Shown: positions 57,870 to 64,000 of the stretch, piece by piece | Layout of the letters: the number at the start of each line of letters is the position of its first letter | How positions within the stretch are numbered: position 1 is the stretch's first letter | NCBI GenBank assembly: GCA_963817035.1 | Contig: CAWFMM010000003.1 | Location: 372,001 to 436,000, forward strand | Length of the DNA stretch: 64,000 nucleotides | Direction of reading: 5' to 3' | Source of the DNA: AC-49 sp963817035 | GTDB taxonomy: Bacteria; Actinomycetota; Thermoleophilia; Solirubrobacterales; Solirubrobacteraceae | Translations under genes and position numbers: made by a program | The notes under the pieces: generated by a model | What the model was told of the DNA's origin: nothing | Database searches by the model: none | Seen by the model: the letters and a program-made list of their open reading frames with translations, nothing else

Positions 57870-59582
57870 GTGGCCGTAACCCGTCTCGCCGTGGCCGGCC
57901 CCGCCGACGATGGCGGCCGGCTGAGCGACGAAGTCGAGCTCTACCAGCGCACGTACACGACGCTGCTGCGCTCCAGCGGCGAGACCCGGTTGCGGGTACT
58001 CGAGTCCTCACATCGGGCGATGGGTTCGAGCCTGCATCCGCTGGCGGCCAGCGACGAGCTCGACCTCGGCGCCTTCCTCTACGCGATCCGCCGCCTGCCC
58101 GACGGGATCGTCGGCGCGTCGCACGTGGTGATGGGCCAGGAGGTCGGGGCGTTCGCGGCGCAGGGGATGGCGATCGACTCGTGGACCGAGGCCGAGGCGC
58201 CGGCGCGCCGGCGGCGCTGGTACGACGGCGGCGAAGGGACGCTCGCCGTGCTGCTGGCCTCGATCTCCGACGTCGACGACCTGCTGCCGACGCTCGTCGC
58301 CTTCCAGATCGAGTGGAACAAGATCCGCGTGCACCAGCGCGCGGCGCAATGGCAGACCGCCGACCTGAGTCCCGAGCACCTCGCCACCCAGCTCGGCGGC
58401 CAGGCCGACGACTGGGCCCGCCTCGAGGAGACATGGGGCGATCGGTTCGCGGAGCGGATGGCGATGATCGCCGACGGCGACCGACTGTCGCTGCGCGTGC
58501 GGATGCTGGGCGGCACGCATATCGGTTACGCGCGGATGACGCGGCGCTGGTGGGCGCCGGTCCACGCTGAGATCGCGGTCGACGGACTCATCGACCGCCC
58601 GGTCTACTTCGTCAGCTCCAATACGCATTCGATCGTCAACATCGCGACCGGCGTGGCCCGCGAGCGCGAGGAGACGCTGGTCGAGTTCGTCGAAGCGCTG
58701 CCCGAGTCCGACATCCTGCGCGCCGAGCTGACGGCGTTCCGCGAGGGCGCGACCGAGGGCTCGTGGGAGAACTTCCTGTACTTCGTCGCCCGCGACTACT
58801 GGGACGCGCGCGGCGAGGACGGCCGCGCCGAGCGCGCCGCCGCCGAGCGCGCGTGCGGTGTCACCCACCTGCGCTCGAAGACGGCGCTGCGCGTGCCGGC
58901 TCAGATCATGCCGCTCAACCAGCTCCTGTGCGACCGGCTGGACCCGCGGCTCGGGGCGGTCGACGCCGCCGCGCTGGCCGCGTCACAGGCGACGATCGTC
59001 AACATCGACTACCCGCTCGGCGTCGCCGCGTACAACATCCTGCGCGAGGTCGCCGTCGACAGCTCGGCGCTGCGCGGCGTCTACATCCTCGGCAAGGCGG
59101 CGACGCTGAACGCCGACGTCGGCGACGTGATGCTCTCGAGTGTCGTCCACGACGAGCATTCCAACTCGACCTACTGGCTCGACAACGCGTTCAGCGTCGA
59201 CGACCTCGCCGGCGATCTGCGCTTCGGCACCGGCCTCGACAACCAGCGCGCAGTGACCGTCAAGTCGACGTTCCTGCAGAACCGCGCCTACCTCGACTTC
59301 TACTATCGCGAGGCGTTCACGGTCGTCGAGATGGAGGCCGGCCCGTTCTGCAACGCGGTCTACGAGATCGCCGACCCCGACCGCCATCCGGTCGGCGAGG
59401 CGGTCAACTTCTCCAAGCTCCCCATCGACTTCGGGATCATCCACTACGCCTCTGACACTCCGTACACGCAGGCCCGCACCCTGGGCGCCCGCGGGCTCTC
59501 GTACTACGGGATGGACTCCACCTACGCGTCGTCGCTGGCGATCCTGCGCCGGATCCTTCAGCTCGAAGGCGCGCTGAGCTGA
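57870..59582 (+). CDS. Conserved protein, probably DUF6909 family
   Basis: A 570-residue protein with no signal peptide or membrane segment. Recognisable conserved stretches are YFVSSNTHSIVNIATGVARE, IMPLNQLLCDRLDPRL, GVYILGKAATLNADVGDVML, VVHDEHSNSTYWLDNAFSVD and VEMEAGPFCNAVYEIADPD. The last 200 residues recall nucleoside-phosphorylase-like proteins (GKAATLNADVGDVM; MEAGPFCNAV with a VEME-like glutamate), so a role on a nucleoside or phosphosugar is plausible. GTG 57870 has AAGGAGGAG eight bases upstream. It lies 60 bases after the cytidine deaminase and before the LOG and phosphopentomutase genes, which supports a part in nucleoside metabolism. I assign the DUF number from memory. Confidence 0.7.
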   Translation: MAVTRLAVAGPADDGGRLSDEVELYQRTYTTLLRSSGETRLRVLESSHRAMGSSLHPLAASDELDLGAFLYAIRRLPDGIVGASHVVMGQEVGAFAAQGMAIDSWTEAEAPARRRRWYDGGEGTLAVLLASISDVDDLLPTLVAFQIEWNKIRVHQRAAQWQTADLSPEHLATQLGGQADDWARLEETWGDRFAERMAMIADGDRLSLRVRMLGGTHIGYARMTRRWWAPVHAEIAVDGLIDRPVYFVSSNTHSIVNIATGVAREREETLVEFVEALPESDILRAELTAFREGATEGSWENFLYFVARDYWDARGEDGRAERAAAERACGVTHLRSKTALRVPAQIMPLNQLLCDRLDPRLGAVDAAALAASQATIVNIDYPLGVAAYNILREVAVDSSALRGVYILGKAATLNADVGDVMLSSVVHDEHSNSTYWLDNAFSVDDLAGDLRFGTGLDNQRAVTVKSTFLQNRAYLDFYYREAFTVVEMEAGPFCNAVYEIADPDRHPVGEAVNFSKLPIDFGIIHYASDTPYTQARTLGARGLSYYGMDSTYASSLAILRRILQLEGALS

Positions 59583-59698
59583 CCCGAGGTCTTGATCGAG
59601 CGCTGGCCGAGCGTCGCGGCGCGCACGCTGACGCGATCGACGTGAGGGAGCCGACGGGTCACGGCTCGAGGTATGACGCCGGCGATAGCCTGCGCCGC

Positions 59699-60280
59699 AT
59701 GCGTCGTGTCTGCGTGTTCTGCGGTTCCAGCCCCGGTGCGCGGCCTCACTACGCGACCGCCACGGCCGAGCTCGCGAGCGTGCTGGCGCGCCGCGGGATC
59801 GGCGTCGTCTACGGCGGTGCGAGCGTCGGGCTGATGGGCCTGCTGGCCGACACCGCGCTGGCCGCCGGCGGCGAGGTCATCGGCGTGATCCCGAAGGGCG
59901 TCTTCCCCAATGAGATCCCCCATACGGGGCTGACCGAGCAGCACGTCGTCGAGACGATGCACGAGCGCAAGGCGCTGATGGCCGAGCTCTCCGACGGCTT
60001 CATCGCGCTGCCCGGAGGCACCGGGACGCTCGAGGAGACGTTCGAGGTCTTCACCTGGGCCCAACTCGCGATCCACGGCAAAGGCTGCGTGCTCCTGAAC
60101 GTCGCCGGCTATTACGACGCTCTTGAGACGTTCCTCGATCACGTCGTCGCCGAGCGGTTCCTGCGCCCCGAGCACCGCGCGATGATGCTCCGCGCCGATA
60201 CGCCCGTCGCCGCGTTGGAAGCGCTGGAGGCGTTCGTCCCGCCGCGGTTCGGCAAGTGGATGGACCGGCCGAAGCCGTGA
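59699..60280 (+). CDS. LOG family nucleotide phosphoribohydrolase (TIGR00730)
   Basis: A 193-residue protein of the lysine-decarboxylase-like LOG family, which releases ribose 5-phosphate from nucleoside monophosphates such as AMP or cytokinin ribotides. The motifs are VCVFCGSSPGA at the N-terminus, GVVYGGASVGLMGLLADTAL, HERKALMAELSDGFIALPGG and TGTLEETFEVFTWAQLAIHG; PGGxGTxxE is the signature active site. ATG 59699 matches the usual N-terminus. Its stop overlaps the deoB start (GTGA), which couples ribose 5-phosphate release to phosphopentomutase. Confidence 0.93.
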   Translation: MRRVCVFCGSSPGARPHYATATAELASVLARRGIGVVYGGASVGLMGLLADTALAAGGEVIGVIPKGVFPNEIPHTGLTEQHVVETMHERKALMAELSDGFIALPGGTGTLEETFEVFTWAQLAIHGKGCVLLNVAGYYDALETFLDHVVAERFLRPEHRAMMLRADTPVAALEALEAFVPPRFGKWMDRPKP

Positions 60281-61431
60281 GCCGCCGAGCGTTCGTCGTC
60301 GTGCTCGACGGGTGCGGGGTCGGCGCGTTGCCCGACGCCGGCGATTACGGCGACGCCGGGTCCAACACGCTGGCCCATCTCGCGCGCGCGGCCGGCGGTC
60401 TGGACCTACCGGTGCTCGCCCGCCTCGGCCTGGGCTCGATCGTGGCGCTCGACGGCGTACCGACTGCGGACACGCCCGTCGTCCACGGCCGCCTCGCGGC
60501 ACTCGGGGCGGGAAAGGAATCGACGACCGGCCACTGGGAACTGATGGGCGTCGTGCCCTCCCGGCCGCTGCCGACCTACCCCGAGGGCTTCGGGGCCGAC
60601 GTCATCGCGGCGCTGGAACAGGCGACCGGCCTACGCTTCTGCTGCAACGCGCCCTACAGCGGAACTGCGGTGCTCGACGACTTCGGCCCGCATCACCTCG
60701 AGACCGACGAGGTGATCCTCTACACCTCGGCCGACAGCGTCCTCCAGCTCGCCGCGCATATCGACGTGCTCACCGAGCCGGAGCTCTACGCCGCGTGCGA
60801 GGCGGCGCGCGAGGTGATGACGGGGGAAGACGCCGTCGGCCGCGTAATCGCGCGACCCTTCGATGGCGGGCCGGGCGCGTTCGCGCGGCGCGAGGGGCGC
60901 CACGACTACTCGGTGCTGCCGCCCGGGCGCTCGTATCTGGAGGAGCTCCAGGCCGATGGCGTGCCGGTTCACGCGGTGGGGAAGATCTCCGACCTGTTCG
61001 CCGGTGTCGGCATCGACGTCACGCACGGCGCCGCGACCAACGCGTCCGGGATCGAGGCGACGACCGCGCTGCTGTCATCGCTCGACAGCGGGCTCGTATT
61101 CATCAACCTCGTCGAGACCGACCAGGTCTACGGCCACCGCCACGACATCGAGGGCTTCTCGGCCGCGCTGCGCGAGATCGATGCGGCGGTCGGCCGCTGG
61201 CTCGGGCTCCTGCGCCCTGGCGATCTGCTGGTCCTCACCGCCGACCACGGCGTCGACCCGACCGTCGACCACACCGACCACACGCGCGAGCACGTCCCGC
61301 TGCTCGCGACGTTCGACGGCCACGACCGCCGCCGCCACGACGGCCCGATGGCCGACGTCGGCGCCAGCGTCCTACGCTGGCTCAGCGCCCGCGACGCCCC
61401 CGCGCTCCCCGGCACCTCGTTCGTCGCCTGA
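60277..61431 (+). CDS. deoB: Phosphopentomutase
   Basis: A 384-residue alkaline-phosphatase-superfamily mutase that interconverts ribose 1-phosphate and ribose 5-phosphate (and the deoxy forms). AFVVVLDGCGVGALPDAGDY has the first metal aspartate. GKESTTGHWELMGV has the catalytic threonine that carries phosphate. DQVYGHRHDIEGFSAALREI and LLVLTADHGVDPTVDHTDHT, then REHVPLLA, supply the remaining aspartate and histidine metal ligands. GTG 60277 overlaps the LOG stop by four bases. Along with cytidine deaminase and the LOG protein it channels nucleoside ribose into central metabolism. Confidence 0.96.
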   Translation: MSRRAFVVVLDGCGVGALPDAGDYGDAGSNTLAHLARAAGGLDLPVLARLGLGSIVALDGVPTADTPVVHGRLAALGAGKESTTGHWELMGVVPSRPLPTYPEGFGADVIAALEQATGLRFCCNAPYSGTAVLDDFGPHHLETDEVILYTSADSVLQLAAHIDVLTEPELYAACEAAREVMTGEDAVGRVIARPFDGGPGAFARREGRHDYSVLPPGRSYLEELQADGVPVHAVGKISDLFAGVGIDVTHGAATNASGIEATTALLSSLDSGLVFINLVETDQVYGHRHDIEGFSAALREIDAAVGRWLGLLRPGDLLVLTADHGVDPTVDHTDHTREHVPLLATFDGHDRRRHDGPMADVGASVLRWLSARDAPALPGTSFVA

Positions 61432-61440
61432 ACTCACCAC

Positions 61441-61453
61441 GGGGTCAGACCCC
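61441..61453. repeat. Short palindrome GGGGTCAGACCCC
   Basis: A perfect 6-bp inverted repeat with a one-base centre, 10 bases after the deoB stop. Such palindromes recur in many bacterial genomes as short interspersed repeats and may also help stop transcription. The rest of 61432-61585 shows no gene. Confidence 0.5.
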
Positions 61454-61598
61454 TTGCGAAACGCGCACGCCCGAGGGCGAGGCGCCGTTCGAGGTCACGG
61501 TCCGCACGAGTTCGCCGCCGAGAGGGCCAAAAGTCCTCGCTGGCGACGGCTAGCTCCGCCTTCAGCCCGCGACACGAACCGCCCGTACACTGCCCCGC

Positions 61599-61904
61599 AT
61601 GCGAAACCTTCTCGGAGTCTTGGTCGCCTGTGCCGTCGCCCTCGCGGTCGTCGCCGTCCCCGTCGGCGCCTCGACGCTGACGAAGTGCAAGACGGTCATG
61701 ACGCCGACGGGTTCGAGCGGCCCCGTCTATGAGTCGGGTACGACCTGCGTCACGGCCCGCGACATCGCCCACAAGTTCTCCAACACGGGCAAGGCGAAGG
61801 GCTGGATCTGCAAGGCGTTCGCCTACGAGGGCGGCGCCTCGATCAGCTGCCACAAGGGCACCGGCCCGGCTCAGAAGCGCGTGCGCTTCCAGATCGCCGA
61901 CTGA
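61599..61904 (+). CDS. Small secreted cysteine-containing protein
   Basis: A 101-residue exported protein. Residues 1-24 form a signal peptide (LLGVLVACAVALAVVAVPVG, then AS). The mature part is about 77 residues with four cysteines (LTKCKTVM; SGTTCVTARD; KGWICKAFAY; ISCHKGTG), which could form two disulfide bonds. It is basic. A TACACT -10-like box at 61586-61591 lies seven bases before ATG 61599 without a ribosome binding site, so the transcript is probably leaderless. No family is recognised. Confidence 0.7.
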   Translation: MRNLLGVLVACAVALAVVAVPVGASTLTKCKTVMTPTGSSGPVYESGTTCVTARDIAHKFSNTGKAKGWICKAFAYEGGASISCHKGTGPAQKRVRFQIAD

Positions 61905-61909
61905 GGCCG

Positions 61910-62329
61910 GTGAGCGACGTGGGGCGGCTGATCCTGCGGCTCCTCGGCGTCGCGGCAATCGCCGTCGCGATCGTCATTTTCGAGATCGCGCTGTCGGACA
62001 TCATCGACCTGCCGTCGTGTAGCGACATCCTCGCGCGCGCGAAGCCGCCTCACACCGCCTGCGCGCCGGGCACGACCGAGGCGATCCTGCGAATCGTCGG
62101 CTCAGCACTGCTGTTCTTCATCGGCTTGGCCCTTGACGCGCTGGGCCGGCAGGGGCGCGACGGGATCGGCATCGTCCTCCCGCTGGCGATCGCCGGCTTC
62201 GTCGCTGCGGTCGTCGTCGCGCTGTGGCCCGACCACACGTCCGTGGCGCTCCTGATCGTCATCCCGGGCGCGTTCCTCGCCGCGATCATCGCGGTGATCC
62301 TGACCAGGAGTCACCGACGAGCGAGCTGA
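61910..62329 (+). CDS. Small membrane protein of unknown function
   Basis: A 139-residue protein starting at GTG 61910, only five bases after the preceding stop, so the two are likely one transcript. Four hydrophobic segments are visible: LLGVAAIAVAIVIFEIALS, IVGSALLFFIGLALDALG, GIVLPLAIAGFVAAVVVALW and SVALLIVIPGAFLAAIIAVI. The first outer loop has two cysteines (LPSCSDILARAKPPHTACAP) that may pair. It is convergent with tatA. The function is unknown. Confidence 0.65.
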   Translation: MSDVGRLILRLLGVAAIAVAIVIFEIALSDIIDLPSCSDILARAKPPHTACAPGTTEAILRIVGSALLFFIGLALDALGRQGRDGIGIVLPLAIAGFVAAVVVALWPDHTSVALLIVIPGAFLAAIIAVILTRSHRRAS

Positions 62330-62363
62330 CGGGCGACGACGGCGGGCCGACCCCGCCCGGCGC

Positions 62364-62666
62364 CTACTCGCCGAACGCGGAGTTCGCGGTGTCGTTCGTC
62401 GGCGGTGCGGCGGCAGCGACCGGTGCCGCCACGGCGGCGGGAGCAGCCGCGGGGGCCGCCGGAGCAGCCGCGGGCGCCTCAGCCGGCTGGGCGCTGGCCT
62501 CGACGACGGCGGGCTTGTCCTCTTCGTTCTCGCCGGTGACCGAGGCCTTGAACTCACGCATGCCGGTACCGAGGGAGCGGCCGAGCTCGGGCAGGCGCTT
62601 GGCCCCGAACAGCAGCACGATGATCACCGCGATGATCAGGAGGTGAAGCGGGTTTTCAAGTCCCAT
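62364..62666 (-). CDS. tatA: Twin-arginine translocase subunit TatA/TatE family
   Basis: A 100-residue Tat pore subunit for export of folded proteins. MGLENPLHLLIIAVIIVLLF is the N-terminal membrane helix. The hinge FGAKRLPELGRSLGTGMREF is the family signature, leading into an amphipathic helix. The C-terminal tail of about 45 residues is nearly all alanine and proline (EAPAAAPAAPAAAPAAVAAP), longer than in most TatA proteins. It follows a second TatA-like gene by 11 bases, and both are on the minus strand. Confidence 0.93.
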   Translation of the reverse strand: MGLENPLHLLIIAVIIVLLFGAKRLPELGRSLGTGMREFKASVTGENEEDKPAVVEASAQPAEAPAAAPAAPAAAPAAVAAPVAAAAPPTNDTANSAFGE

Positions 62667-62677
62667 GGCTGTGAACT

Positions 62678-62884
62678 CTACGCCTCCGTGTCGCTGGTTG
62701 ATGCAGGAGCGGACGCAATCGCCGCGCTGAGGTCGGTCTCGTGACTGTCATCGCTGATCGAGCCGCGGAACTCCTTGATGCCGTTCCCGACCGAGCGGGC
62801 GACGTCCGGCAGGCGCTTGGGGCCAAGCACGAGCAGTGCGATGGCGAGGATGAAGACGAGGTGAATCGGATTGGAAAGTCCCAT
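62678..62884 (-). CDS. tatA: Twin-arginine translocase subunit TatA-like
   Basis: A 68-residue Tat component. MGLSNPIHLVFILAIALLVL is the membrane helix and GPKRLPDVARSVGNGIKEFR the hinge and amphipathic helix; the start of the second motif (LGPKRLPD) is closer to TatA than TatB. The tail is short and acidic. ATG 62884 matches the N-terminus of the adjacent paralogue exactly in position (MGLxNPxHL), so an upstream start at 62920 is rejected. The two genes look like a tandem duplication. No tatC is in the window. Confidence 0.9.
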   Translation of the reverse strand: MGLSNPIHLVFILAIALLVLGPKRLPDVARSVGNGIKEFRGSISDDSHETDLSAAIASAPASTSDTEA

Positions 62885-62928
62885 GGGGATGGGTGCGTCG
62901 CCGTCGCGCGATCGGATCACTGACCGGG

Positions 62929-63186
62929 TCAGCGGTGGCGATGCACGTGGCCGCGGGCGCGCCGCCTATGCGCCCGCCTGGCCACGTGCTGGAACGCCTG
63001 GGGACCGTCGATGAGGACACATCCCCCGATCGTCGGGGAGAGTGTCGCGACGATCGTGCCGGCCGCCTGGTCCGCCGAGACGACGACACCACGCACGACG
63101 GTCGCTGCGGCACTCTGTGAACCGCTATCCGATCCAGATCCGCGGCTCAGCAGGGGCCTCGGGCGGATGGTCTTCATGTCAGGCAA
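62929..63186 (-). CDS. Doubtful small protein
   Basis: An 85-residue frame: MKTIRPRPLLSRGSGSDSG near the start, then ATVVRGVVVSADQAAGTIVA, which resembles the small beta-domain of DUF5666-like secreted proteins, and a basic tail (RRAHRRRARGHVHRHR). The tail is encoded by the long hairpin at 62943-62989, and there is no signal peptide. It may be a real gene that ends in the hairpin or a chance frame. Confidence 0.25.
   Translation of the reverse strand: MPDMKTIRPRPLLSRGSGSDSGSQSAAATVVRGVVVSADQAAGTIVATLSPTIGGCVLIDGPQAFQHVARRAHRRRARGHVHRHR
62943..62989. terminator. Long perfect hairpin
   Basis: GCACGTGGCC-GCGGGCGC (62943-62960), a 9-base loop, and GCGCCCGC-CT-GGCCACGTGC (62970-62989) pair over 18 bp with only a two-base bulge. 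It lies between the membrane protein at the window edge and the tatA genes, all minus strand, and may act as terminator or RNA structure. Confidence 0.55.
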
Positions 63187-63225
63187 CGTACGCCCCTCGC
63201 GCGCACGCCTGGACGTTCGTATCAG

Positions 63226-64000
63226 TCATCGCTGACCCCGGCGACGGTCGGCCCGTGGCGCATCGACCCATGGGCGCCCGTCGCGACGGCGGTGGATACC
63301 GGAGCGGGTGGCCCGCCGTGGACCGTCGGCGAACGTCGTCGTGTCGCCGTCGGAGAGCAGGATCACGAACAGCGGGCCGATGAAGCTCAGCGCCAGCGCG
63401 ATGACCAGCGGCCCGGAGTCATTGACCGCGAAACCGAGGATCGCCAGCGCACATGTGGCAACGACACCGGCCCGCAGCGCGGACCCGGAGGGCACCAGGC
63501 GCCGACGTCGCCGCGCGCTCGACAGCGCCCAGGCACCGAAGACGAGGAACACCGGCAGCATCCACGTCCACACCGTGTGACCGATGAGACCGACGTTGAC
63601 CGACACCTTGCGCGCGATCGTCGTCCGCGCGCCGTGGCCGCCGTCGTGGAAGAGGCCGCTGAAGAAGTCACCGATATCGGTGCGCGCCCCGAACGGCGCG
63701 AGCAGGTCGAAGCCGACCGCGACGGCGAGAACCGCGACGGTCGCCAGCGCAGCCAGCACCCAGGCGCGCGGCGTGAGCCGGCGACCGACCAGCGCGACCA
63801 TGAACAGCACGTAGATCGGGACGAGGGCGAGGATGCCGCCGACGTCGGTCCCCAGCGAGGGCGAGCCGTCGACGAGCACGATGTACCCGAGCCCACAGGC
63901 GCAGCCGACGAGCAGGTCGGCGCGGCGCCCCAACTGAGTGACCAGAACCGCGCAGAGCAGCAATGCGGCGGAACCGACGACGGCGAAGGTGCTGTTCGGC
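63226..64000 (-). CDS. Multi-pass membrane protein, C-terminal part (runs off window)
   Basis: The frame is open to the right edge, so only the last 258 or so residues are seen, from PNSTFAVVGSAALLLCAVLV onwards. Several hydrophobic segments follow: ADLLVGCACGLGYIVLV, ILALVPIYVLFMVALVG, AWVLAALATVAVLAVAVGF, GHTVWTWMLPVFLVFGAWAL and ATCALAILGFAVNDSGPLVI, then ALALSFIGPLFVILL. The VNDSG motif before the last helix occurs in large actinobacterial membrane proteins of unknown function. The C-terminal 40 residues are basic and cytosolic. No enzymatic motif is seen in this part. Confidence 0.7.
   Translation of the reverse strand, partial: PNSTFAVVGSAALLLCAVLVTQLGRRADLLVGCACGLGYIVLVDGSPSLGTDVGGILALVPIYVLFMVALVGRRLTPRAWVLAALATVAVLAVAVGFDLLAPFGARTDIGDFFSGLFHDGGHGARTTIARKVSVNVGLIGHTVWTWMLPVFLVFGAWALSSARRRRRLVPSGSALRAGVVATCALAILGFAVNDSGPLVIALALSFIGPLFVILLSDGDTTTFADGPRRATRSGIHRRRDGRPWVDAPRADRRRGQR

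Overview
This is high-GC chromosomal DNA from an actinobacterium. The gene content is typical of Thermoleophilia (Solirubrobacterales and relatives): secreted PQQ-type and NHL beta-propellers, a secreted PF04185 phosphoesterase, an F420-type LLM flavoprotein, a protein I believe belongs to the DUF6909 family, and two small TatA proteins. That placement is an inference from family content; no marker gene was compared. At least seven genes have a TAnnnT-like -10 box only 6-7 bases before the start codon, which points to frequent leaderless transcription.

Layout. 0-13 kb: an NmrA-like partial gene with a divergent TetR gene; a RidA gene, a small glutathione-transferase-like gene and a second TetR gene that share an operator; a zinc alcohol dehydrogenase beside a decayed MmyB-type regulator; an acyl-CoA dehydrogenase; a cytochrome P450; a large fused indolepyruvate ferredoxin oxidoreductase; and a MarR gene divergent from a secreted beta-propeller. 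13-21 kb: P450 and other remnants, a VOC protein, a BBE-type flavoenzyme and an aldehyde dehydrogenase, then an intact MmyB-type regulator divergent from an alpha/beta hydrolase and an SDR. 21-26 kb: two divergent molybdopterin oxidoreductases. 25.8-29.9 kb: a segment bounded by an imperfect direct repeat that includes the 3' part of a tRNA-Arg gene, holding an acetyltransferase and a small catabolic set (SDR, SnoaL-like protein, ACMSD-like amidohydrolase). 30-36 kb: an amine catabolism operon (class III transaminase, PucR regulator, alanine dehydrogenase, aldehyde dehydrogenase), in which the dehydrogenase probably recycles the pyruvate used by the transaminase. 36-44 kb: a damaged DUF559 gene, a Baeyer-Villiger-type monooxygenase, an NHL protein, tRNA-Ser(GCT), a GGDEF/HD-GYP protein and an esterase.

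44.4-47.0 kb is the most unusual part. Two very small elements (about 1.93 kb and 0.54 kb) sit in tandem at tRNA-Ser(TGA). Each is bounded by a copy of the tRNA 3' half, and both share end sequences. Neither encodes an integrase. The first carries only an AbiEi/AbiEii toxin-antitoxin pair; the second carries a small gene and a nucleotidyltransferase cut off after 29 codons. They look like toxin-antitoxin cassettes moved by an integrase supplied from elsewhere.

47-53 kb: a secreted phosphoesterase and a lipoprotein, a GNAT pseudogene, and a flavinylation trio (ApbE, FMN-binding protein, ferric-reductase-like membrane flavoprotein). 53-61.5 kb: pyrimidine base and nucleoside metabolism (LLM flavoprotein, carbamoylase, hydantoinase, a CYTH-cytidine deaminase fusion, the DUF6909-type protein, a LOG-family protein, phosphopentomutase). 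61.5-64 kb: small secreted and membrane proteins, two TatA proteins, and a membrane protein cut by the window edge.
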